This document shows, one piece after another, positions 22,401-33,137 of a stretch of 64,000 bases of DNA. The stretch is from Rotaria socialis (lineage: Eukaryota > Rotifera > Eurotatoria > Philodinida > Philodinidae): positions 10,261-74,260 of the forward strand of contig CAJNYU010000609.1 in the NCBI GenBank assembly GCA_905331475.1, in the 5' to 3' direction. The position numbers and the translations under genes were made by a program. The notes beneath the pieces are model-generated. The model was not told the origin of the DNA. It saw only the letters and a program-made list of their open reading frames with translations, and ran no database searches. The stretch's first letter is position 1. Every line of letters starts with the position of its first letter.

Positions 22401-24848
22401 TTTCCTCTCCTAGAGAGTACTTCTGTTTTTCACTTTAGTAAGTATCAGTGTTGCCATTCTAAAAAACCCCCATATTCAGTTCCTGTGAGCTGACTGCCTT
22501 GAGCTTATCTGATCGAGATCAAATAGCTTCAAATTAGTCTTCCATAGATCAGTAATTCAGTTCTCGGCATATTTTCGACAAAGAATTAATCGAGAAACGC
22601 TATAAATACACACAATAGTGTATAAGTTAAGCATGATTTATTGAGTCGATTTTATGTATTCATGTATACGCAAAAGAAAACAGGGAAATGGAAAGTCATC
22701 AAAGAGATAGAGAATCATTCAAAGTGCGTCATATTTAAATGTGACATATGTTCTTGGTTGAATCTACGATAACACTAATTGGCGCCATATATATTCAGTG
22801 CATTGTATTTTTTCGTGTGTAGCAATGCACATCATGATCATCCTTAACGTCACAGGAAAAAAACAGCTATTGTAACGAACAATAGTGTCATTTCGTTCTC
22901 AGGTAGTTTTCATTTAAAATACAAGACATATTTGATAAATATTGATGAAATTATCTATCATATTTACTTCAATTCGATTCGAATATTTCATTGAAATATT
23001 TGACTAAAATTGAATCTGTCTAAAATATCTTTTTTGTCGCGTAATTCGATTAAGATGAAGTCTTTCTTACATTTTTTTAGATATTTTAAACAGAAATACA
23101 TCAGTGTTGTTGAGATCTATCCGATGATATAAGGGGCACTCTACTAAAACATCTGCATGCCTTATCAGACGATGATTTGTTTGATAGTAAAAGACATTAA
23201 AAAAAGTCATATGAATAATTTCACACGTCTCATTCGCCATTCAGTTGTATAGGTGAGTTATACAGACGATAGAAAATAGTTTTTTTTCTTTAATGTGCTA
23301 TGTAGGCTGTAACACTAGTAATGTAAATTAGTCGTATAGGACTAAAACCAGTCTAAATACTCGAATATCGAGTAAAAAATATTGTCCTGATACTATATGC
23401 ACATCGTTTTTTTTTGATTGCGACGATCATGAAAGGCATAGTTTATAATGAGGTGAAAATAGTGATTATTATTGCTTTTTTTAACGAAGTTAAGTGCACC
23501 GGCATTCCCGTCTTTTAGATACTTCAAGTTGTTCTTTTAAACTATGTCCGCCTACTTTTCGTTCTTTACGTGGACATCATAAACTTCCGTATTTTCTATT
23601 GTGATAATTTCTAGAATAAAAATCGACAAAAAATATTAATTTTACTGTTAGAAAGCAGTTTCTTAATCGAACCAATACGATCCTGTGTATTGTTAGTCGT
23701 CACTCATATATAGATTATTAACTTTCAGAAAGTCAAAAAATGAGATTCAGTAGTGCTCGTATTAGCTCTTTCCATAAATAGTCCATGATAATCTTTTATT
23801 CAGTCAATCCCGGCTATTAGTGATGATCAGGCCTTTTTATTTGCTTATTTCATATAAGCAGTAACTTTAGTTTGTTTTTACATGACTCATTAGTAATTTT
23901 TGCATGCTTGAAAAGAATCCGAAAATATTGACGAAAACAAACACTAGCATATCAAAATAAATCTTGATTGATGTATTCTTGAAATATTATGATAAGTTTG
24001 GTTGATTGGTATTCTGTAGATTTTAATAGTGAAACTGTGATTTGATTAGAAACTAGCATGCTATTCTGAATCTGGTAGAAACTTACATATTTGAATATTT
24101 TTTGACTCTCTTTTTTTTTGCGGTCAACAAATTCGACTCTAGTCCCTTCAGTAAACAGTCTCATACTGAATGACTTTAACCAAAAATTTCATATTTATAT
24201 TGAGGATTAAACCCTAATGACTTAAAACGATAGTAGTAATACAAATCACAGATTGCTAAGCCGTTGAAAGAAAATTTTCATAAAAAAGTTATTTTCGATC
24301 AAGCCCAATCAGGTTCTGCAGATGAGCATTTTGATCACAGCGGGCAACATGAAAGTTTTTGAAATAGAGATGCGCCTATTGGATCTGCAATGTCGATTCA
24401 AAATACCCTACAAGTTTTCACTCGAAGAATAACTTCACTGTGAAATTCTATTGAGCAGCAGTGTAAGAGACTCACAAATCATTTTATAAACATAGCTGAT
24501 TCTTTCGAATTTTTTCATCTGATACCTTGTGTAAGAGTTTGACATTCTGAGAGACTTATTTCGGTAGCTACCACCAAGATGAAAATAACGTACTTTTCTA
24601 CTTGCAGTGCGCTGTTTTCCTGTTATTACGACTCTGCTTCCATCAGTGAATCGACTGGATTTATCTAAATGAAAAGAAAATGTGTGCTCTATAAAAAAAA
24701 CAAAAGTTGTTTGCGCAGTCCCTGTGGGATTAAAATGTGAAACACGATGAAACTCCTTTTCTGGAATCCGTGAATCACAGTCAGCGATGGTCTGTGGAGC
24801 TTCTCTGTTACGGCCTGTATGATGATATATGGAGTCTCTAGAAACCAT
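19424..24848. other. Gene-poor AT-rich region
   Basis: About 5.4 kb with no supported gene. A 10-C tract at 20578-20587 is followed by about 180 bp of less AT-rich sequence resembling a dispersed repeat end. The frames at 20832-21053, 21538-21729, 23952-24164 and 24435-24851 show no domain I recognise. The last (138 codons, minus) is mixed composition and could be a transposon fragment, since a 20-bp motif near its start (about 24797-24816) recurs in the hairpin to its right. Confidence 0.4.
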
Positions 24849-25004
24849 CACAGACCGTTACAGAGAAAATAATTAATTAATTAAGTATCTAATTAATTAA
24901 TTAATTAATTAAGTATCTAATTAATTAAGTAAGTAAGTAAGTATCTAATTAATTAATTAAGTAAGTAAGTATCTAATTAATTAATTTCTCTGTAACGGTC
25001 TGTG
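24849..25004. repeat. AATT/AAGT-repeat hairpin with 20-bp inverted ends
   Basis: CACAGACCGTTACAGAGAAA (24849-24868) is the exact inverse of TTTCTCTGTAACGGTCTGTG (24985-25004). The 116 bases between them are composed of TAATTAAT, AAGT and ATCT units, also self-complementary. A third, imperfect copy of the end motif lies at about 24797-24816. Confidence 0.9.
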
Positions 25005-25005
25005 T

Positions 25006-25025
25006 GGGGGGGGGGGGGGGGGGGG
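25006..25025 (+). repeat. Homopolymer run of 20 G
   Basis: Twenty consecutive G immediately after the hairpin, followed by CGCGCTCG. Could form quadruplex or be of uncertain length owing to sequencing. Confidence 0.9.
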
Positions 25026-25467
25026 CGCGCTCGAATTTCTACCCTATATACTTCAGCACTCCTTTCAGATCGTGTTTCACAAAAATTAAAATCCATTAGG
25101 ATACGCGTTTTCTAAGTAATCGGACAAGGGCTACTTGTTTACATAGAACAGTTTAGAGATAGTAGGAATGAAATCAACAATACAATCATCTTTCTAGAAA
25201 TTTCAAACTTCTTCAAGTTTGTAAGTTACTTCTACAGTTGCAGTAATCATGATGAGGTTCAAACAAGTCAAAATAATTGCTTGTTTTCTTGATCACTCAT
25301 CTGAAACAAACAGTTTTGCGAGCTTACTAAAATTCGTCAGATAGACTCCTACGATTTTAATATTTGATAATATTTCATATATTGTTTTAGAAATTGAATG
25401 AGGAACTAATTGATTCAATTATACTAATTAATACTTCTTTTTCTTTCAAATGATCTAGATTCTTGTT
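25026..25467. other. Upstream region of the membrane/acyltransferase gene
   Basis: Unremarkable AT-rich DNA. No defined promoter motif was identified. Confidence 0.35.
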
Positions 25468-28400
25468 ATGCAAGACGATAAAGGCTTCTCTTCCATAACT
25501 CTTCATCAAGAGCATCTCGAAAGACTCTACACGCCGTAAGTTTACTATCATCTAAAGAAACATTTTCATTAGATAATAGTGATTTTTTCTGCGCACAGCG
25601 ATATAGATCCTTTGCTCAAGCGTGGTGTTCAGCATGAAATTAGAAAACTTATCGTCGTCAATGTAACCAAATTACTTGCCTGCGTAGCTACTCTTGTCAT
25701 TCATATCGAATTTAAAAAGGCTCGCCAAAATCACAAATATGAACGCGATAAATTGGGCCATTCTATATTTGGAATGATTTTACTTATTTTTGGTATTTTG
25801 AATGCAATATTTGATCTTACTTTGGCCATTTACGAACATTTGCGACAGCGGCAACGACAAGACAAAATGATTCAATACCAACGTTGGGATTATATACATC
25901 TAATAATTAATATTATCGGCTTTATCGTCTTTTTGATCTTTCTTATTTTTGAATTTATATCGTGCTCTAGTGCAGTTCAGGAAACTACGCAGCTATGCAG
26001 CGGCTTTCAACTCATCCGCATTTTGCTACTTCTACTAGTTGTCGTAGGTTACACGCTGTGTGTTATGTGGAGTCCGTTTCTGGTTTGGAGTCCAAAATAC
26101 AGATTTTCTGGTGTCGTTCTCTTCTTCTCGTCCACAATTCTCATTTGTATATCTATTGTAGCATTCATTTTAAATAAGCGAATGCATTTCTTTCATACCA
26201 TCATGGAACACAATCGTCTTGTACCACTATGGTGTTATAAAATATCTCAACTAAGTGCCAGTTATACAGTAGCGTTGGGAAGTCTTGGTATTAGTCTTGC
26301 ATTCATTTATGGAAAAGGAAATCGGCTAAGCGCATTTCGAGGTGTTATTCGATATATTTTCTATTTTGCATGGATCATTGGTATTATGATCGTCACCGCT
26401 TCCACTCTCATTCACCGATTGTACGATAAAGTTCCCTATGACAAGAGCAAGTCAAATCATGTGAATAGTATAATGCATGCAGATAGAGTACTGTCAATTC
26501 TACGATGTTTCCTGTTAATACTTATAATCAAGTCTTTGCGCAATTTAAGAAAGCTTAACCGATTCAATCAGAATGGATTAAAAGCTCAAAGAATTCAATT
26601 GAGCAAACAATCTCCTGCCTATATTAAATATCTAGCGGCAACCATCGATGCATGCAATCAATCACCGGACGGAATGACTGGGCATGCTGCTTTGCAACTG
26701 ATGATAGCCTATGAGGAAGGTCAATTGGAGAATGTGTCTTGTATTGTCTTGCGTATGACTAGGCCTGCTCGACGATCTCAAGCTCTTGTCGATGATAAAG
26801 ATGATACTGAAGCTCTTGCATTGATTACGGTTATACATAATTATGACACGTCTCTATCGGCTATTTCTCAAGGTTTTTGGAGTCGTATACTTGCACGTAC
26901 ACTGGGTTCTCAGAACTGTATACCATTTTTTCGTCCGCTCGTTCTTCAGCTAGGTTTACTTGGATATCAATGGCCGTTTCGAACAGGTATCTTCCACACA
27001 AAGGTTCTCGATGATTCTGTATCTCGCTCAGCTGAAATACTTCAAAGCATAATCGAATGGAATGAAATGCAACACTCCAGTATCCATTGCGATGTTCTCC
27101 TTTTGCCCTCACTTAATACTGAGCCAATAGCCAGAGCTATTAAAGCTGGCGGCTTTTTAGAGATATCTCTACCATCTACACATATGCTTGATTTACGACC
27201 GCATCATGGTAAAACATGGAAACAATATGTGAAAACATTAAAAAGAACTAATCGTCGACCTTATCTTGAGAGATTTATCGAACAAGGTGGTGTCATAGAA
27301 GAGATTCATGATTTAAGTAGAACTGAAGTGGGTGCAATGGTCTGTCACCAATGGGATTATATTGCACGATTTCGAAACGAAAGAAATGAACCACGAACTT
27401 TGGCACGGCCCAATTCACAATTTATCACATCTTTGGGTGCTTCAATGATCGAACCATACCGCTCAGTTGTATTTCTGCGTCTAAATAATGAAGTTATCGG
27501 CAGCTCTGTTATTTTCAGATTTCCCAATAAACTCCTCACAACCGATCTTCATGGACACAATCATGAAACATCTCGGCCAGTTAAAGGATATTTTGTTATG
27601 CTTCAATGGACAATTAAAGATGCACTAGAGAAAAATTTTGACTTCATAGACTTTGGTCCTACAACACCAGGGCCAAAAATGGATCTAGGCTGTATTCAGC
27701 TGCCTCTTCAAGGCGGTGCCTATTGTGGAAATCCTATTATTAGTTACGGTATCAGCAAAATTAGTCAAAGAGTAGATATTATCCACATGAAAAAGGAAGA
27801 TTCAAAACCGAACGATCCACAAGAAGCGACAAAAGGAAATATACCGGGTGCAGCTCAGGTTAGTTCTCTAACAAAAGAAAATCGAAAAGCGATGGCTGAT
27901 ATTCATCATTGTCACGCTTCTGGCAATGATTCTTATGTAGTCGAAGCGCAGGATTCTACGGAGAGAAAAGTTTCAGCATCTGCAGCAGTAATTTCACAGC
28001 TAGACAATGTTAATAATTTAATGCTCAACAGTACTGGTTGTAGCTTGGTTCGTGACAATGAGATAGAGTTATCAGACAAAGAGATGTTGTGTCCTTCAAA
28101 AAGCTCTCAATCAATAAAAGAGAAAAAACCCGTTGGATCTACTAACAACCACGAATCTCGGCGAAACCCGCCGAACAAACGCAAGTCATCAAAGATCAAG
28201 AATCAAGCAAAAGCAGCAAATCAAGAAGTCCTTCTTCCAACAGATGATGAAACAGTCCTCAACGAACCCAAGTCTCCTAATGCAAAAGTGAAAGTACATA
28301 CGCCGTCTGAGGTAAACAAATCCAACGGAAAACCATCAGCTGCATCTCGTAATCGACCTCAAAATTCCAATTCAACAACGAAAACGAATCAAAATAAAGC

Positions 28401-28575
28401 AAGTAACAGCGAAATGACCGATAAAGGTGTATTTAATACAGAAGATTCTTGCAAGAGACAACAACATCAAACAACAACAAATTTGGATAGGACACAATGG
28501 GAAAATAATCCGGTTCACAATCTTACATGTTTGATTCATTTATCTACGATCAATCACAGTAACGAGTCGCTTTAA
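25468..28575 (+). CDS. Multi-pass membrane protein fused to a BioF2/FemAB-like acyltransferase
   Basis: Two exons (25468-25535, 25599-28575) encode 1014 aa. The first exon gives MQDDKGFSSITLHQEHLERL; the donor GTAAGT and acceptor CACAG keep frame, and this is preferred over the ATG at 25579, which lies in the intron. Seven or eight hydrophobic spans lie at about residues 40-60, 78-104, 121-143, 160-180, 192-214, 242-261, 273-294 and 323-336. Residues about 390-790 resemble GNAT-fold acyltransferases of the Acetyltransf_6 (BioF2-like/FemAB-related) type. Clues are WKQYVKTLKRTNRRPYLERF followed by EQGGVIEEI, then VVFLRLNNEVIGSSVIFRF, then a helix-strand LQWTIKDALEKNFDFIDFGP. In bacteria such domains transfer acyl or aminoacyl groups to cell-envelope or lipid substrates. 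The last 220 residues are polar, Lys/Ser/Asn/Gln-rich and probably disordered. Substrate unknown; the near-intronless structure of the large exon fits acquisition from bacteria. AATAAA at 28698. Confidence 0.72.
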
Positions 28576-30149
28576 TTGCATATAGTAACCATTGGGCACG
28601 TGAACGACGTTATCGGCAAAGAAACTATTCAGAATGTTAATACGGAAAGTAGTATAACATTCATAACGTTTTTGACTGTCTTGTATGATGATTTTCCAAT
28701 AAAATCTCTAATATTAAACATTCTTCTAATGCAACGAATAGTAGTATAGCTCAAACCAAAACCAGCCCAATCAATTGAAGCTTACTGCGGTAGGCAACTT
28801 GCTACATAAGTATTCTGCGTTTGTAAAACTGAATGTAAAGAATAAGCGGTAATTTTAAATAATTATCCATTTCGTAGTTTACAGACTCTAGACGAGGAGT
28901 TCGATTAGTTTCTGATGGATTAAAAATAAAGAAAGAAACATCAACAAAATCACAAGAATAGAAGAAGAATGAGAGAATATTCCATCTTGTTTAGCCAATT
29001 CGACCGTGTATTGATTGGCTTGTCTCAATTTGACTTCAATCATCCGTAGAGAAATATGGTCATCTTGAATTTTGTCGAAAAACAAAAATGCCCCAAACAT
29101 AGATGAGAGTCTAGGTGTGGGTGCGGTGGAGATTTTCACATTCATAAATATATGACTTGCTACGGATTCACTTCTCAAAAGGTTTACCTTCGACCAAATT
29201 CACGATAATGTCAGAATTATTAATTGAAGAAAATAAATAGATGCTCAATTAAAATAGTAGTCATTCATCGGCAAAAGAAAATACGAACAAAATATCCATT
29301 ATGAGCTCAATGTAAAATTATTAATAGCAACAATTTAATAATTAAATAATAATTATTTACCATTCAAAAACACCATTTTATACTCTTATGTAAAAAAAAA
29401 CATGATTTTTCTGTGCAAGAAAATAGTCCGACCTAAAATTCTCTTGGTACTAATTTTAAAATGAAACATATCTAAATAAATAGAATATACGTAAGAAATT
29501 ATTTTTATTTAAGTCCTAATTATGGAAAAATGAAGAAACTCAAATACTTCTATAATATAATCGAAAAATCCATCGTATCGATCTATGACCAACATGAGAA
29601 TAAAAGCAACAAAAACGAACACAAATTTTTACTAGCTTCACTTTGTTTCTCATGCATTTTTTACAAACATATAATACCACTTGGCCTGCACATTGAAGAT
29701 ATCTGTAGGACTCAACATACAAGTTGATTGATTTTCATTTATTGAACTGCAAGGTAAGTTCTCAATGACATGCAGAAAAAACGTGCCACTATGTTTCATT
29801 TGCAATATAAAAAAAAGGAACTTTCGAAAAATTGTAATATAAAACATAATCAAGCTATTTTTTATCATAAGAACTTCTTTTTTCATTAAACATATATATT
29901 TTGTCAACATGTTTAATAGTGTTTATATACTTCAACTGAACTTTCTCCTCCGATTTGTTATTGCTACTGCGCATACTTATAAACAAACATGAAAACAAGG
30001 TCATATGAAAGAAGAAAAAAAGGTATTCTCACATGACGGACCGTATCGGAAAAAAATCGTCTCTCGTTATTGTTATCAATGCAAATATCTAATAGAAAAT
30101 GATTAGAAAAAAAGGTATATCGTTTTATACATATATGTATATATTTTTT
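28576..30149. other. Intergenic region with a telomere-like motif
   Basis: AT-rich. A single GGTGTGGGTGCGG motif lies at about 29113-29126 (locus D, no inverted partner seen). A 96-codon minus frame at 28888-29178 ends in one hydrophobic span but has no known relative and overlaps the motif. The 3' UTR of the F-box gene probably occupies the right end. Confidence 0.4.
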
Positions 30150-30947
30150 CTAATCTGATCGAAGTTTTAATTCAACATAATCCAAATAAAGACCATGTTT
30201 TGCATGAGTTGGATCTTGGTTCGATATTGATACATAAATATTGCGTCGTTCATTGCCATGAATTTCAACAATACCTATTCTTTGATAGAACCATAAATTT
30301 GCTTTTGATAAATCGCAATTAAAACATCGATACATCGATAGAAAATCCTCTTGTGTCCATCGGGTAAATGCTATTTCACTGGGATCTGTTTGTTCGGCAA
30401 TGGCAACAAATTCTGTATCACCTAGCATATAGGGTAAATCAAGTTTCATACGACAAATAACATCGTATCGCCCGGGAAGAATATTTTTAAATGTTGTTTC
30501 AATAAGAAGTGAATAACAAAATTCAATTGAGTCATGTACATAGAGCACTTCACCGTTGAGACCTGAGGCATCAGTAAAAGTTGTGTAATTTCGATTGTTA
30601 TCAAAATAAACTTTATTGAAATCGGCAAATGATATACGTTGACGTTTATTTAATTGGGAATAGATCAATTTCGAACGACATGTCATAGCATCAGCCGATG
30701 AAGCAAGTTCACTGGTCTCGTTAGATAAAATAGATAAGTCTTTAACAAACCGACGCCATACAGCTGTACCAAATTTTACTCGAATAAGATACGACCAAAA
30801 ATCATTACTAGTGAAAAGTGTATGTAAATGCAAGCATGTTCGACTTAAACGATCAATATCATTGATACTTAAATAATTACCAATATGAAACCAAACTGAA
30901 TCAGTGAGATCAGTAGACCAATCGAGCTGCTCGTGTGCGGTGACCAT
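30150..30947 (-). CDS. F-box protein with PP2-like C-terminal domain
   Basis: Single-exon 265-aa protein. Residues 8-55 form an F-box (LTDSVWFHIGNYLSINDIDR, LSRTCLHLHTLF, FWSYLIRVKF), which recruits SKP1 and cullin-1 for ubiquitination. Residues about 100-262 look like the phloem-protein-2 domain known from plant F-box proteins: FNKVYFDNNRNYTTF, the strand GRYDVICRMKLDL, and the final GLYLDYVELKLR. In plants PP2-type domains bind glycans. Comparable animal proteins (FBXO2/6 type) use a related jelly-roll to recognise glycoproteins, so a substrate-recognition role is inferred. No signal peptide; cytosolic or nuclear. No intron is visible. Confidence 0.75.
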   Translation of the reverse strand: MVTAHEQLDWSTDLTDSVWFHIGNYLSINDIDRLSRTCLHLHTLFTSNDFWSYLIRVKFGTAVWRRFVKDLSILSNETSELASSADAMTCRSKLIYSQLNKRQRISFADFNKVYFDNNRNYTTFTDASGLNGEVLYVHDSIEFCYSLLIETTFKNILPGRYDVICRMKLDLPYMLGDTEFVAIAEQTDPSEIAFTRWTQEDFLSMYRCFNCDLSKANLWFYQRIGIVEIHGNERRNIYVSISNQDPTHAKHGLYLDYVELKLRSD

Positions 30948-31881
30948 TCCTAGTACAAATATAATGATGATTATTTAAGTATTATTTATGCTTATGATGA
31001 TGCCATCTTCTTACCTAATCGATATCGAACTATTCAATCACATCACTTACTCGTTTCTATTTTTACTCGTGGTGAATCAATAATGATCGTATAAAAAATG
31101 TCTGCTGCTCTTGAGAAGTTAATCACCGTTACATTAAGGAGAGAAGTTTCTAAGGTAATAACAAGGTTTCAGCCTTCATCAACAGCGTCAGCCGTCGGTG
31201 TCCTTAATTTGATGAGAAAAAAGAATGACAATACTTCATGATAGTTATGGTACTATTACTTACCTGTACTGTATATATGTGTATATGTGAGTGTGTTGAC
31301 GGCAATGATTGTAAACTCAAAAACGCGACAATCTTGTATATGCGTATAAAATATATATATATATGAGATAACAAGAGAAAGACAGGGACGATAGATACTG
31401 TCGAACAAAAACAACAGATTTCTTTTTCGTGCTAAACAATTTAATTTATTAAAAACAGAAAAAGTATGTTCTATATTCGATCTCATCAAGAAAAATGTAA
31501 AAAAAATCTATACATTAATCTCTCTTTTTTTTGACAATAAAGAAAACACATTCAATGTCACTCTATGAGGATAATTTGGAAGGCTGATTACTAATGATTA
31601 TATGGTATACATATATGTATATGTATATATTCTTAATCCTAAGATATGCTATGTACTTGATACAAGCTTTAGAAAAACTTTCAATTGTGTTACGCGATTA
31701 TACACTATTTCCTTATTCTTATTCATGAGGAATGTTTTTCATATGATAGCGACATCTATTGTTTTTATCAATAAGTTGAATATCAATCGAATAGAAAAAC
31801 GATGTAGAAGTTTCACAATACTATCCACTCATTTGATGTGATCTTTGAAAGAAAAGTCTTGATATAATTTTAAGATTTGCT
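30948..31881. other. Promoter region between divergent F-box and SNIP1 genes
   Basis: Shared 5' region. Contains AT dinucleotide runs (about 31350-31363) and TATATG-type repeats (about 31600-31630) but no coding signal. Confidence 0.45.
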
Positions 31882-32880
31882 ATGGGTCGTTCACCTAAAT
31901 CAAGTTCACATCGTCATTCTAGTTCGAATCAAAAGCAGAAGAAAAGAAAGGATTCATCTTCTCCCGATTCTGATCATGCTAATCAACGCTACCAAAGACG
32001 ACATCAAGATCCATCTCGCGCAGATGATAGATCACGTTCAAGTAAATTGAAATGATCTTTCATAAGAAATAGAAATCTTCTTCATCTTTTGTATCTTTAG
32101 ATGTTCGTATTAAACAAGAGCCCGTGACGGATGATGAATCTCGTCGTCCTCCTCGTCAACAAAAATCTTTTGAACCTCCTGGAACAAATCGTCGCAATCC
32201 ACGTGATAGAGAAGAGAAACCTCAACAATGGGGGAAACAAACTGAAAAAGACAAACCAAAAGAAGAACCTGTAGAAAAAGAAAAACCAAATTTTGGTCTA
32301 TCCGGTGCATTACTTAAAGATACAAATACGTACAAAGGCGTTGTTATTAAATATAGTGAACCTGTCGAAGCACGGAAACCGAAACGGCGTTGGCGTTTTT
32401 ATGTTTTCAAAGGAGAGCAAGTACATGAAAATTTGAATTTTAGTTGCTCTTTCCTAACAAAACTGATTTTGTTTTTAGGAATTACCAATGTATCAAATTC
32501 ATCGTCAATCGGCTTATTTAATTGGCCGTGATCGTGCTGTTTGTGATTTACCAGTTGACCATCCGTCATGTTCGAAACAACACGCTGTTTTACAATATCG
32601 TTTAGTCGATTACAAGCGAGATGATGGTTCAACAGGCCGCCGAGTTATACCCTATGTTATTGATTTAGGTTCAGCTAATGGTACATTTCTTAACAATCAA
32701 AAGATCGAACCACAACGTTATTATGAATTGAGAGAAAATGATGTTATTAAATTTGGATTTAGTACGCGTGAATATGTTTTATTGCATGAAGATTCAGCAA
32801 ACAATGTTGGTCCGGTTGGTAACTATGAAGATGACGGCGTAGAAATCAAACAAGAACCCGTAGAGCCCACGAAAAAATAA
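31882..32880 (+). CDS. SNIP1: SNIP1-like FHA-domain protein
   Basis: Three exons (31882-32041, 32101-32420, 32479-32880) give 293 aa. SNIP1 (Smad nuclear-interacting protein 1) is a nuclear FHA protein of the spliceosome-associated RES-like complex and a regulator of Smad/p300 and NF-kB signalling. Residues 1-55 are Arg/Ser/Lys-rich. Residues 170-262 form the FHA domain with IGRDRAVCDLP, SKQHAVLQYR and DLGSANGTFLN, nearly identical to the human sequence, including NNQKIEPQRYYELRE. Phosphothreonine-binding Arg and Ser are in place (GRD, SKQH). Two IKQEP motifs (57-61, 283-287) match the SUMO consensus. The donor after CAA (32420) was chosen over readthrough because it restores the ELPMYQIHRQSAYL segment. 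Only 107 nt separate its stop from the next reading frame. Confidence 0.92.
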
Positions 32881-32987
32881 TTTGCTTATTGTCTAGTTCT
32901 TTTGTTCTGAAGAAAAAAATTATATATTGTAAATATCTGCCATTTTGTTTTCTTTCTTTCGGGTCTATTTCAGATTTTTCTAAAGTG

Positions 32988-33137
32988 ATGATAAATGATA
33001 AAAAAGCAATAAAATCCACGTCTCCTTTTCGAACTTACGACTTAGCTCTTATCGTTATTATTGTATTTGTAGCGATAGCTTACGCATTAATTAATATTTA
33101 TCTTTATACGAAAATTCCAGACGTACAAAATCCATGA
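32988..33137 (+). CDS. 49-aa single-pass membrane microprotein between SNIP1 and XPB
   Basis: ATG at 32988 follows a splice-acceptor-like CTATTTCAG (ending 32973) by 14 nt. The product has a basic, polar N-terminus (about 18 residues), one hydrophobic span (LALIVIIVFVAIAYALINIY) and a short tail ending PDVQNP. Its TGA stop overlaps the ATG of XPB in the sequence ATGA (33134-33137). I do not recognise a named family; many animal small integral membrane proteins look like this. It could be a genuine cistron in an operon, a regulatory upstream frame of XPB, or chance sequence removed by splicing to the acceptor at 33120. Confidence 0.5.
   Translation: MINDKKAIKSTSPFRTYDLALIVIIVFVAIAYALINIYLYTKIPDVQNP

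Noticed and set aside
24435-24851. 138-codon minus frame
   Set aside because: No domain recognised; its 5' end overlaps repeat motifs, so it is more likely a repeat fragment. Not strong enough to list as a gene.
28888-29178. 96-codon minus frame with a C-terminal hydrophobic span
   Set aside because: Resembles a tail-anchored protein only superficially; contains the telomere-like motif and has no known relative.
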